From Phallusia fumigata (Eukaryota > Chordata > Ascidiacea > Phlebobranchia > Ascidiidae), in assembly GCA_008931825.1 (NCBI GenBank), contig QXVZ01022929.1:1-24472 (forward strand): a stretch of 24,472 nucleotides of DNA, written 5' to 3'. The position numbers and the translations under genes are program-made. The notes beneath the pieces are model-generated. The model saw only the letters and a list, made by a program, of their open reading frames with translations. It was not told the DNA's origin and searched no databases. This document shows positions 1-10,490 of the stretch, piece by piece. The stretch's first letter is position 1. Each line of letters starts with the position of its first letter.

Positions 1-2718
1 AGACTACCTCAAGATGTCAGTATGCTTTATGCTGGCCACTAAACAAGTACATTAAAGCATTTCATAGTTTGTTCCAAAATCAACAGCCTTTTGGTACATG
101 TATGCTGCCCGAGCTTTTTTGCTGGTTGGAAGCCTGGTTTGCTTGAATGTTTTTGCATGTATTTCCCCAACCTGAGGTCATCACATGTTTTGTTGCAGGT
201 TATATTTTGCAGCAATACAACACAACGAAAATTGAGGTAGTATTGTTGTACAGCATGTGTTTGCTACAATGCAGAGGTTTGAATTGGTTATACATAGTCA
301 CTTTACTATTTGGTGAAAACAGATGCAGCAGCGTGGTTGCAATAAACTTGCCACCGCCGTCATGCAGCAGCTTTTATCGTGGAGGCGATGACGACCTCTA
401 TCAGATACACCTATATTCATTTTCTGAGAGCTGTAAACCTGTGGTAATGAGTCGGCCATTAAGCAGTTTGCTTTGTTGTTTTGTTGTCACGTTTTTAAGG
501 TGGCACCCAGCCGCGAGCACTACGATCGGACCAGAGTGTTGGTATTTACAACTAAAGTGATACAAACTTCGCGTCCCTAAACCCAAGATATGCTTCGGAA
601 GGGAAACCATTGCGAATCTTGGTTACGACACGTTACGGCAACGCAACGCGGATATTTGTACCCAGATAGTGCTCCGGCACCTATAAAATTATCGCTACAC
701 CCCAGCATAATGGTAAGAAGTTGGCGAAAGGGAAACGTCTTAATGACTTAAATCACAGGAGTCGCGCAAGGGTTGATGTCATGCATTGGATGTTTGTCTG
801 AAATGCAGAAAACGTTGCACTGCAAGGGCCCCTGCTGCTTCATACAAGCATCGCTCAAACAGGTTCGTTCGTCGTAATTGTAACACTTTATTTGAAAAAT
901 ATCTTGTTTCGAAGTGTTGTATCATATTGAAACCAAGCAATCAGTCGCCGTACAAACTACTGATCGTGATTTTTACCGAACTGAGTGGCTGTACTTGATA
1001 ACCGTATTGCACCGTGCTATTGTGTTGTGCTTGTCGCGCCCGAGAGTTGTCAGTGCTTGCGTTTTATCCACTAGATGTCGACAAAGAAGTTTTAAAACCC
1101 TGATATCATATGAGGGGGAAATTTGGGAAACTAAAAGGTGTGTATATCCGTTCATTTATTAAGCAGTGGTATGCGAGCACCTTCCGGTTATTCGCGAGTG
1201 TATAGTCCGTATCTTTTTATAACACTTAGAATGTTTGTTGCATCTTCCGCTAAATTACGCAGAGTTTTGGGTCGGGCTAGTTTTTTTCGGCTCGGGCAAT
1301 AAATCGAGCTGCGTTCTTTGTTGCATTTATATCATTCGATTCAAAAAAATAAAATACTTTAATGATCAAAGTTACTTTGTTTGTAACAAGGTGGTACATG
1401 GACACAAAAAGATTAGACACCACTGGTATATGTGCTTTTTGGCCCTCAACGGAAAGTTCGCGTTTTAGAAAAGTTAAATTTGTTTAGCTCCCAATGTAAC
1501 CCACTGTTACATTAGCTCATTTTTTGTTGTATTTTTTCGCGATATGCCGTAGTGGTCCATCAAAAAATTGAAAAGTTAGGAAGCATTGCTTTAAAGCGTA
1601 CGGCCGCCATTTTGTTTTAACTTTATTAGCCTACTGTTGTTTTTTCCATCTTTGCCGCAAAGGCGTTAAAATTTTTGTGCAAGGAACCAATATCAACAAT
1701 TAAAAAATAAACAAAAGAACCCAAAATTCACAAACAGCCTGCTTCACTCAGAAAACTTCATTGTTAGGAAGTGTCGTAACATTTCTGGTTATTTGTCATG
1801 TACTTATCTTGTCACGAAGTATCACCGTACCTTTTGATGATTTTGCTTTGTGACCTAAGTTCTTTTTTTCTAAGTATGATTAAAATTTAATGAAGTGTAT
1901 TACTTTTTGTAATATGTTTCGCAAAAGGTGAAACTGGTTTAAACCGTCGCCATTTTTTGTTTCTATCCAAGTGGGCTGTTGCCTTGGTTTGAAAAGCACT
2001 TTGAAATGTAAGAAACCTTTCAAAAGCAACTCACAAAGGCGAAAATTATTTAGGGAACTGAAATCAACAAGAGCAGTATTTGAACAAAGAACCTCCATAG
2101 TCAACAACCGTTGTCGTTGGTGTTTTTACGGTCAAACAACCATAAAAAAAAACACCGAGCGTGCGTCATGGGTAAGACTCGTCACGATCCGACCTTTGTT
2201 GGTTGCCTGGAAATTTTTTTGTTAAGGTCCCAAACAAAGAATTTGTTGGGTGTTGAGTCTTTGAAAAGTTTTATCAAAAGTTGAGAAGTGTGTGTCAAAA
2301 TATTAATGTTAAGTCTTTTGTCTGGTCAAAATAGAAAGGGTAGAGAGTTTTGGTAATATATTTTTCGGTTATTTAGTTTTTTTACTTGATTGGTCATAAA
2401 AATAAAATTTTCGTGTTTTAGCTTTTTTTAAAATCACACTAACATTTTTTCGTTTATAACTCAATCAAAACGGGCATGACAGTATGTGGCGCATTGTGAG
2501 CAAGAATTTGCAGTTAAAACATTGTTCGGTTGGATTAAATTAACATCTACATCTTTGTAGCAAAGTAATATGCAGTATAAGTAGGCAGCATGCTCTGTGT
2601 AGGTACGTTGAATAGAAATTTGATTATTATCAAGGTTGGAAAATGCGAAGTGATGTAACGTGTGGTTAATAGGTTTAAGCTGTTTATGTATGCTAAATTT
2701 CTTCTGTGGATGGGAGGT
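1..2718. other. AT-rich stretch with no supported gene
   Basis: The open frames here are short, low in complexity or start at non-ATG codons. None shows a recognisable domain, and I could not link any of them through plausible splice sites. The sequence is rich in homopolymer T and A runs, for example around 1500-1900 and 2340-2460. I saw no RNA gene. Exons of an unrelated intron-rich gene could be missed by eye. Confidence 0.5.
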
Positions 2719-3015
2719 TCAACTTTTTTGTCTTCTAAATTCGTTGATTAGTTTACACGTTGTGGTCAAATTTGAGTAACTGTGTTCATAATCATCCCAT
2801 GATAGTAATAACTTTAATATTGTTTTTTTTTCACGCACGTAACTTAATTTCCTGGTTTTCTGACTGAATATTTTCACATTGGCATTTTCGTTTTCTTCCA
2901 AGCGGCTCTTCACAGGTTTAAAAAGAGCTCTGGGTTTTTCGCATATCGTGCAATCAAATTCTGTGGCTATTAGGAATCGTGCTGACACACAAACCCTTCG
3001 AGCAGATGATAACAA
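2719..3015 (-). other. Unassigned 98-codon open frame
   Basis: This minus-strand frame encodes a basic, polar 98-residue peptide with a short cysteine pair (FDCTICEKP) near the middle and a lysine-rich second half. I recognise no family. Its amino-acid composition is less biased than the other open frames in the first 5 kb, so it might be one exon of a real gene. No second copy is seen in the window and no partner exon could be identified. It is listed only as a candidate. Confidence 0.15.
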
Positions 3016-3559
3016 TTCTGAACTTTAGCAATAAATGGAACACCATTTAACACAAACTTATTTTCCAATAAATGTACATTTTTGGAAACAATTGTATCGG
3101 TTATCGGTTTCACAATTTTATTTCGCTAACTAAGTGGATAAAATCTTTAAATGCTTGCCTTCAAATTTAATTTATCTCAGTGATAAAATTGTATTATTTT
3201 AAAAATATTATCTGTTCTAAATTTTTAATTTCCTTTTGATAGCTTCAATGTATTTGTGTCTATTTTTATGCAAATGTAAAACGTTAAGTTTGAGTTTTTT
3301 AGTTAACAGAAACACGCATTTAGCAAAACAATATCAATTTGTAAAAATTATTTTGAATAAAAGTAAAAAAAGACAGATTGAGAAAATATGGTTTTTCACA
3401 AATTGATTAAATAAACATGACTGAGAACAGGCTTTTGGTAAAATACATTACCACGTGGCGGCCATTTATGGGTCTCAGAGGGTATGAAAAATACGCGTTT
3501 ACATTTTTAGAGGAACTACCCCAGTCTAGACGTACGAAGCATTTCCAATGAAGGCTGAA

Positions 3560-3710
3560 AACTTACTTTGTTTGAATTTGGTTCGCTGAAGTTAAAAGTA
3601 CCAAGGAAACGCCCTTTTACGTCACCCACAAATAACGTTTTCGTGGGGTTTGAAGCGGAAAGAGTCGAGGCTTGGTTCGCTGCAGACAAAAATAACGGTT
3701 ACTTCCATTT
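3560..3710. repeat. Degenerate repeat, copy 1 of 2
   Basis: The segment around 3610-3700 closely resembles 4356-4440. Shared words include CCCACAAATAACGTTTTCG and AAGCGGAAAGAGT, followed by TTGGTTCGYTGCAGACAAAA. Short open frames cross both copies but lie in different frames around small indels, so this looks like repeat sequence rather than a gene. The element type is not recognised. Confidence 0.55.
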
Positions 3711-4309
3711 GGGAAGGACCGCGTGCCTGGATGATCGAAAACATATTTCTATGTGTGTTGATTTAATTCTGCAACAGTTTTCTTTAATACGAGAAACGCA
3801 CCACAAACAACGTATACATTTATATTACATAATTTAAAAAAAAGCACTTTAATAGCAAATAATGTCCGTTTTTATGAGGCTTTCAAGGGCGATCAAATCA
3901 ATTTAGAATTTTAACATGAATTAAACTCAAATGCAAATAATACCAAAAGAACCATACCGAACATAACGACTTTGTTGTGGCTGGCAAAATTAACGCGAAA
4001 ACAACAGAAACTTTGGAAAACAATTCTGGTGGCCATTCATGCACCTCGCAAAGGTTGTGGAAATTAAATTTTCAAAGGAATTAATCACCTGGTGCCCAAA
4101 AAAACGTTCCTACTCAAGATGTGAAAATCAAATTAGTCTTTGTGTTGGATTTGGCTTGCTGGATCGCAACGGGTCGAAATACTGCTATTTACAATGGTTG
4201 TAGTTAATCAACGCTTAATTCTATTAAGCGGATAGGGAAAATACATAGTTACAATTGCAATAGAAAGGCCACAGTCAGGCCATATAAAACATTCCTAAAA
4301 CTCAATTGG

Positions 4310-4440
4310 AAATTTTTGTTGTGTTTACGGTCTGCTTGAGCTCAGCAGTACCAACGAACGTTCTTTTAGGGCGCCCACAAATAACGTTTTCGGTGGTTTG
4401 TCAAGCGGAAAGAGTTTGGTTCGTTGCAGACAAAAGGCGT
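4310..4440. repeat. Degenerate repeat, copy 2 of 2
   Basis: This is the second copy of the repeat at 3560-3710, about 0.75 kb downstream in the same orientation. Small indels separate the copies, so the open frame at 4306-4563 does not keep the reading frame of the first copy. That argues against coding function. Confidence 0.5.
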
Positions 4441-4639
4441 CTACTGCCAAGTAAAACGAATATATATGTGATCGAAAACATAGGTTCGGCACAAAGAAAA
4501 TGGAACAAATTCAAATACATGGCTGGCGATAAAAATAGTCGCATATGCAAAAGTATAACTTAAATTATTCCACAGACGAAAAAAAACCTTTGATGTATAT
4601 CTCACAACAACGAATCATAGGGGTGTTGTTAACATTTGT

Positions 4640-4990
4640 CGATTCCGCTCGAAATGCGCTAAACTAAACAAACCATGCTCAGTAAACAAGCTTTTCATAC
4701 AGGGAGCTAACTGTGCGTATTACTGTTGACAGCGTTGGAGAAAGAAACAAATATTCGTTTTTAAACCAGTTCACAGCACTGAAACTACGATAGCGTTTGG
4801 CGCGAAACACTTGGCGCGAAACTCTACAGTTTGCAAACCCGCGCGTTGCGTCAGACGTCATGCCTGGGGAAACGATGCCTTATGTGTGTCGGCGCTCGGC
4901 GCTACTATGCAACAAGCTTAATTTGAGATTTGTTTGTTCCTCTTTTTTAACCTCGGGGGAACAACGCCTAAACGCGTTATGCTCACAATG
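4640..4990. repeat. Interspersed repeat family R, copy 1 (diverged)
   Basis: The order of motifs matches 10950-11260, 17000-17330 and 22030-22190: AAATGCGCTAAA, then CCATGCT, a GCTAA-TGTGC block, TACTGTTGACARCGTTGG, CACTGAAACT-CGAT, a CGTTGCGT-GACG block, GTGTGTCGGCG and CTACWATGCAACMAG. This copy is the most diverged. No transposase is visible, so the family is probably a non-autonomous element or old segmental duplicates. Confidence 0.5.
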
Positions 4991-5965
4991 AGTCCGCTAC
5001 CGGCCCTATTGCAGTTCCTTTGGATAATTTTATTTGAACTGCTTCGTTGTGTTGTTATGCTTATTTTATCAAAAGCTCTTGACCCAAAATGACTAGGAAA
5101 GAAAACAAAGTAAGTTTAACAATGAAACATGTAATACCTTGCTATCCAATGGTGTGATATGGGAACAAACAGGAACAAAAGTTACTTTCTAGCAAAACAA
5201 AGCGCAACTTTCGTGCGTTTGGTTTCGTCAGTGTTACAATACATACATCAACAACCAACCAATGGTCGCAGGACATCCACGCTGTTTGCGTTTAGAAGTA
5301 AACAATAGCTTGGATTGACACAAAGGCTAACTCTATAGCAAACATATCCCTTTAAAAGAACGTTAAATCATTGGTTTTGTCAGTCCACTGGTTTCGTCCC
5401 AAGAAATAAGTTTTCTTTTGCATGAGTTTGGCGAAAACTTTGAGTTAAATATGAGTTTTATTTTAAAAAAGCGAAGTGTGTTTGAAGGTGGGCCTACATA
5501 GTTGCGTTTTGTTATAAGAAGTTATAAGAATAAGCAATTCCAATGTCCATAACTTTTTTAGGTTTTCAAATTGTGGTCGTTTTATTGCGTGATCGGTAGC
5601 GAATCCACGAATAAAGCCGGAATATCGGGGTGTTCTTTTATAAGAGCCAAGTTCATCACTCTGGTTTTGGATTAGTTACCATTTGTCCTTTTTTACATTT
5701 GTTATAGTGCCATTTTTCGATGTTTGTAAAAAAAGTCGAAACAGTTTCCGGTGCAGTTTGTTTATTTCTTAGACCCTGAAGTCATTAGGCGCTAACAAAA
5801 GGCTTAGCAAAACAGTAAGAATTGTCAACAATAGGTGCAATCGATAGGGAGAATAATAAGCTGTTTCTGTCAGGATGCATAATGTTGACATTGTATTGTT
5901 TCCACACACAGGTTAAAAAACATCTGTGCAGGTAAAGACGTCAAGCCACTATTAAGACAGTAAAA
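4991..5965. other. Gene-free interval upstream of unit A
   Basis: No credible coding frame is visible. It holds a perfect 10-bp tandem duplication (GTTATAAGAA twice) at 5511-5530. Just before the small ORF, an acceptor-like CCACACACAG and a donor-like GCAG|GTAAAG bracket about 20 bases near 5912-5931, and a further acceptor-like AAGACAG lies just upstream of the ATG at 5966. A 5' UTR intron is possible but unproven. The promoter of unit A should lie here, but I see no clear TATA box. Confidence 0.35.
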
Positions 5966-6256
5966 ATGGAAACTTATGGCTTTCTGTCGGTGCTGGAGAA
6001 TATTACAGAAGATTTCAAACTTGAAGAGTGTGAAGGCAACAAGGAGAAGGCAAAAAAAAGCCTTGTTAAGGACCTGAAAATGGCATACGAATTTAACGAC
6101 ACTAAATACATTGGCTATGTTTGTTGGGAGAGTCAACTTCAACAGCAAAAAATAACTAAAGACGCATTAAAACAGTTCTTATTACAAATTAAAAACGATG
6201 GGAAGAAGAAAAAACTGCTCAAAGATGTAAAAGAGCTATCCTGCTTTGTTAAATAA
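5966..6256 (+). CDS. Unit A small gene, 96-aa helix-rich protein of unknown function
   Basis: I do not recognise this family. The 96-residue product has no signal peptide or membrane segment, is rich in Lys and Glu, and looks mostly helical. It aligns along its whole length with the 95-aa protein at 12842-13129. Shared blocks are ITEDFKL/ITEDYKL near residue 13, KSLV-DL near 33, F-DTKYIG/F-DTEYLG near 46, and WESQLQQQKITKDA/RESQLQRQKITKDA near 55-68. Start and stop fall at matching positions in both copies, which supports a real complete one-exon protein. It lies 595 bp upstream of the channel-like gene at 6852, and the same order is seen in unit B. The two could be separate genes, a dicistronic pair, or alternative 5' exons. 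A GTTAAA donor-like word overlaps the final codons, so a spliced extension cannot be fully excluded. Confidence 0.65.
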   Translation: METYGFLSVLENITEDFKLEECEGNKEKAKKSLVKDLKMAYEFNDTKYIGYVCWESQLQQQKITKDALKQFLLQIKNDGKKKKLLKDVKELSCFVK

Positions 6257-6851
6257 GATCTCATTTGGGACAGAGAGTTTGTTGGATTGATCAGAAAACT
6301 CTTTTAAAACAAAACTGGCCAGTTTCTCTGTAGTTTATGCCCAGTTGTGGCATCAAACAGATGAAGTGAGGCATGGCTTTTCAGCCTGATTCTCACAACA
6401 AACTGTAGTGCCGTAATTTGGCTACACTAGCCTAAACGGCCAATGTCCCATCACCAGCTGCACTGATGAGACTTTACAGATCAAAGCAGTGTGCACTATC
6501 TGCAGCTTACAAAACTGGCTAGGTTTGTTAAAAGCTTGGTCTTCGTGAAAAAGCAATTTTTGAGCTATTTTGAAAACCAGTTGCTTGACAGTATTAACTA
6601 AAGTGCTGTAAACTGTAAAAGAAGTTCAAAATCACATATCTGTGCAAGCGTATCTATTGATAATTTTCTATTGTTTTACTATTGAGGATTAAACAGACTT
6701 GCTCAATGGCCATTGGTTGTGTACATGTACATGTCATTTTTGAGTATTTTGGAATAATATAATTAGAAAATGTGTATTTGCGTTTAAAAATATTTGATTA
6801 TTGCATTTAAACAGTGTATTGGTTGGAATTTTGATGTAGAATAAGCAAAGT
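6257..6851. other. Interval between the two genes of unit A
   Basis: No coding frame is supported. Acceptor-like sequences precede the downstream ATG: CATTTAAACAG ending at 6814 and TTGATGTAG ending at 6839. Unit B also has acceptor-like sequence directly before its channel ATG. A 5' UTR cis-intron or a trans-splicing site is therefore possible. An alternating TGTACATGTACATG run lies near 6720. Confidence 0.35.
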
Positions 6852-8391
6852 ATGCCAAACATCTTGGATATTCCGCCGACACTGTTTGAATATACGTTTG
6901 GAACAATAATTCCTTGGTGGGAAATATGTTTGATAATTGCAATAGCTGTTCTGCTGCTGCTCGGTCAAACGACCAATAACTACATCCCAGGATCAGAAGA
7001 CAACCTTGTTTCATGCTGCAAAATAAACTTAGGTATAATGTGATTTATGCCTGCTGCATGGTTTATCTGACAATAAAACAAATAAAATAATAAAAACAGG
7101 TATAACCAAAAATGTAAGCGGTCTATGAAACATCCAATCATGGCAAGCACAAACAAATAAAATTCTGCCGAATAAACAGAAGTTCTATAATTTACCAATA
7201 AAAAGACAAAACTAGTAAAGCACGTACATATAAAACATGCATCATGTCCAAACGCAATAACGACAATCCAATCCTCTCATCTTACTTGTGACGTTTATAG
7301 TTTATTAATATTTGCATCATTAGAATTAAAACCTCTTACCCAGATTTTGTTGCGAAATTCGTTTAACAAAATCGCTTGTTATTGGTCAAATATTTCACCA
7401 ATCTTTTTTGATTTATTTCAGTTGCATTTCGGGGCAATCAGGTAACTTCCGCCCGCAACATGAACGAATTCAATCGGGTCGCCTGTCTTTGCGAAGATAC
7501 AAAACCTGGTATATTAACAATAAGTTTTCACTTGTCATGCAGTTTTCTTAAATGCAATAAAACAAAGTGAGGTCAAGCGTAGTTTGTCAAACTAACATTG
7601 CCTATTGCGGGTTTTCCTTTTTCTGATGGAACTTTAACAGCAAAAAACAGTCGTGTGTGCCTGCAACTGCTATACCGCAGCCTGTCTTAATATTTTGTTT
7701 TGTAGACTCCCATGCACTTGCCGCCTGTGTTCAACAACTTTCCTGGGTAGAACTGGACTTTGAATGCTTCATAACTGTTATGGCCTTCGTGTTTGCTGTC
7801 GGTAATTTTGTCTGGAAAATACATCCAAAGGCAAGGTTGGTCATGAGCAATTGGAAGTTCGTATTTGAGTTGCTTCCTACTCTTTCGTCTGAAGAGGTAA
7901 ATGACTTTCGCAACAAAAGGTTTAGCCCCCAACAAATACGAGAAAACAATAATAGATATACCTCGATTTTAAAATTGCAATCTATTTTGGTAAAATCTAG
8001 TGAAAACAACGATATGGTTCTAACTTTACTAACTTCGTACGGTGTAAAAATTGTGTGTACTCTTGCTATTATGGTTTTTCATATTTTAACTAGGATTTTT
8101 TTTATCAAACAAAATTATCTATGTCGCACAATAAACTATTATCCGAAAACTTATGATTGCATATTGAAAAGTTTTAATTCCTATGTTACAGCCTTGTACC
8201 TTTCCATTATCGTCTTACTATTTTCTATCATGGTTATGTTTCGTGCGTGGGTTCTTCTAAAAGCAGAAAAATTCGGATCTAAAAATTACATGTTTGTAAT
8301 GATGTCTGGAGAAAAAGACTTGTCTCAATCAGAGAAACAAATCGCAGATGCTTTGGGAAAACAATCAACCCGTAGCCCGGCTCCGTCATAG
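6852..8391 (+). CDS. Unit A LRRC8-like four-pass channel protein without LRRs
   Basis: Proposed exons are 6852-7032, 7422-7508 and 7706-8391, all joined in phase 1, giving 317 aa. A 24-nt micro-exon at 7543-7566 would also keep phase, but it would leave a 34-bp intron. Residues 21-56 carry PWWE, TM1 and a D-x-L-x-SCC end. LRRC8 proteins have PWWD, TM1 and DKMIC at nearly the same positions from the N terminus. TM2 is about 108-127 and is followed by the charged WKIHPKARL. TM3 is about 203-223. EL2 holds two cysteines (229 and 241), as in LRRC8, and TM4 is about 249-270. A 45-residue polar tail ends the protein, where LRRC8 would continue into its LRR domain. LRRC8 proteins form volume-regulated anion channels in the plasma membrane. 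A channel role here is inferred from topology and motifs only. EL1 lacks the glycosylation sequons of copy B. Confidence 0.75.
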
Positions 8392-8423
8392 CCTGTTACA
8401 CAAGAGAGTAATGTCTTGTTGCC

Positions 8424-8545
8424 GAGCTCCGCAACCGAACGTCACAGTAGAAATTATAATCTTCGAAAGACTGCTTGGCGTGAAAAGCACCAAATTTTGA
8501 AAGTTAAAAAGTGTGACGTCAGTGATAAAAGGTTGCGGAGCACCG
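8424..8545. repeat. Short inverted repeat (MITE-like)
   Basis: GCTCCGCAACC at 8426-8436 pairs exactly with GGTTGCGGAGC at 8531-8541. A weaker GTCAC/GTGACGTC pairing lies inside. The whole unit is about 116 bp and begins just past the stop codon of the unit A channel gene, so it would fall in the 3' UTR and could fold as a hairpin. It may be a small inverted-repeat transposon remnant. No clear target-site duplication was seen. Confidence 0.5.
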
Positions 8546-8896
8546 CCAAGCCTGTATTGGTTTAGTAACAATTGTCTTATTTATGGTTGCTCTCCTGGCT
8601 ATAATGTTTAAAATAGAAATTTTTTTGTACTACAATTTCGTTATGTCCAAACATTTTGAAAAGTTTTGCTTTCTGACCATTGATTTTATTGTCGCTATCC
8701 AATATTGTGTGATTGTTTGTCGATCGAAAAGCAAACTATGTGATTTGGCTTGGTTGCAGCGTGTAGCGAATGGATCGCGACAGTCAATACAGATGACCGC
8801 TTGAGGACACTTTTTCTTTAAACACTTACACTATTTGTTGTATCATATTAGTTGTACCATAGCGCATACGGCGTTAAATCTTTCCTTCAAAATCGA
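8546..8896. other. No supported feature downstream of unit A
   Basis: A 73-codon frame at 8583-8804 begins with a hydrophobic run but has no family signature and no counterpart near unit B. I see no clear AATAAA signal here for unit A. Confidence 0.35.
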
Positions 8897-9010
8897 GCAG
8901 ATTGTAGTCCAGTGTAGACTGGAGGTTCCTTTCTCTACGTCAGAAGAAGTTGAAAATTTCCATTCAATGAACTTGGTACCTCACAGTTTTCGCAAGAGAG
9001 GCCAAGCGTA
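8897..9010 (+). pseudogene. Relic of an LRRC8-like channel exon 4
   Basis: Read in frame, about 8941-9008 gives STSEEVENFHSMNLVP...FRKR and then a stop. This matches the loop after TM2 in copy A (LSSEEVNDFRNKRFSP...IREN) and copy B (ISPEEIQDFNLKKFNP). The DNA match extends upstream over a TGGARGTTC word with a deletion of about 15 bases. No TM2, TM3 or TM4 coding sequence remains around it. This is what is left of another channel gene between unit A and the next small-ORF relic. Confidence 0.55.
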
Positions 9011-9370
9011 ACCGGTGTAGCTGCAGCTCGCACAAACACGATCCACTAATTTTTGCCCTCCACCTTTTTGCGCCTCATAACGTTTTTACGTTGCGCAGCT
9101 ATATATCCGGCCTGGTAATTGATTTATTGCTATTGTGTCGCTATGATTTCTTTCACAGAGCGATATAAACTCAACTTAGTCCTAATTTTGTGTTTCAGGC
9201 TTGTTGCAGCACGCGTTGGCGCATTATGTGTGTTGCTGCTTCAACAGTACGTCATAAAAATATTATAATTTGCAGTGGCAATATTTATCGAACGCTGGTT
9301 ACAAAACGAAAGAAGTTGATTTAAATTGATTGTGTCGCAGGAGCATGCTTGTGGTGCTCGAGTTGCTGCA

Positions 9371-9561
9371 ATGACGTTTACAAATTTACCCCTCTCAATA
9401 CGGTAACAGAAGATTACAAACTACAACAGAACGAAAATGAAACTAAAAGGATAACAAAATCCCTTTACAGTCAATTCAAAATATTAGAATTTGGTTGTAT
9501 CAATTTCTATCAAGTTTGTTGCTTGCCAACTATAAGTCGTTGTATTGCTCGCAATTTTTAA
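9371..9561 (+). pseudogene. Damaged third copy of the small gene
   Basis: The peptide PLNTVTEDYKLQQNENE followed by TKSLYSQF aligns with residues 9-40 of the unit A and B small proteins. Relative to copy B, one base is lost just after the ATG at 9371, so that ATG soon runs into a stop (TAA in CGGTAACAG). The homologous frame lies one register over and lacks a matching ATG. Similarity fades after about 9500, and the QRQKITKDA block is missing. TTGTGGTGCTCG upstream also resembles the sequence before the unit B start. This is a decayed copy. Confidence 0.7.
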
Positions 9562-9708
9562 CCAATTACCAAATATGTGTTGTCCTTAATCACACGTTAA
9601 TATATTATCACCGTGCAAAGCCATCTGTACCTTTGTGCCATCACTAGGTTACGCTTGTGAGCTGTTCACGTACGCGGTAATTTGATATGACGTCAATCCA
9701 CCTATGGT

Positions 9709-9790
9709 TTGTCACACTTCTTTGTCATCAAATGACTGGAATTAAAACAGCTGACTCATGACGTTCTCTCGGTCGAAATAATCAACAGAC
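9709..9790. repeat. Duplicated 3' flank of the channel gene, copy 1
   Basis: The run CTTTGTCATCAAATGACTGG plus the following AATTAAAA, with GGTCGAA further on, recurs at 14941-15020 after the unit B channel gene. Here it lies about 200 bp after the damaged small ORF. It therefore marks the expected 3' end of a unit whose channel exons have been lost. Confidence 0.6.
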
Positions 9791-10490
9791 GCTAAAACTT
9801 TTGTTCGTTTTTAATATTTAAGGGATTTTGAAAGTTGGATCAGATATGACGGAACTGTTACAAAATTTAAGTTGCAGGTTAAAAGATACCTGAAAATGAC
9901 AACAACGTCACGCCTCTAAATTGAACGCATTCAAAATAAAACGGTTTTCAGCTGGTTGTACTGAGCCTTACAGTGTTACATTTTTTTTTGAGGTGAGGTT
10001 AGAACCTTTTGAACGCAGCGTACCAACTTACAAATTTTGACTTCGCGTGCCATGTTGAAGACGTCACTGCTTTATGTTTCTGCGTTCAATCTGGTTTACA
10101 CGGGCTCTCTGGAGCTCGTCGCTGCAGTTGCACTGTACTTAACGTTATATATCAAAAAGGTCGCTTATGGACAATATCAATGCTCGACTCGCTGGATTGA
10201 TATGCAAATGGGCCTTGGCAAATAAATAATATGAACAGAGAGTTCGTTGCGGCCATTAAGCCAAGAAGCGAGCATTGTATGATTTGGAACCATAATAACC
10301 AAAAGTTTATAGAGAAGAAATAAACTTTGCCCTTTCGCCTTTCGGGGTCCTGCTTGACAGAGGGACATTTACTTCTTTAGAAGATATGTCGACTTCTGAA
10401 TATTTTTGCGTAATCATAAAATAACGTTTCCGACACTAGTACCATATACACAGCCTCAACATGTTTTCAACCTAATTTCGTTGTTTTATG
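9791..10490. other. No supported feature
   Basis: Two overlapping short frames near 10009-10225 have no recognisable content and no upstream or downstream exon partner. I saw no RNA gene or strong repeat similarity until the duplicated segment begins at about 10490. Confidence 0.35.

Noticed and set aside
6832-6851. AATAAG after an AG just before the unit A channel ATG, similar to the 3' end of the tunicate spliced leader
   Set aside because: The leader is added in trans and would not be encoded here. Six bases in AT-rich DNA is within chance.
7641-7705. Possible extra unit A exon at 7651-7683, or read-through of exon 4 upstream to about 7630
   Set aside because: The exon would leave a 22-bp intron. 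The read-through frame has acceptors only in phases that do not match exon 3, whereas the acceptor at 7705 matches copy B exactly.
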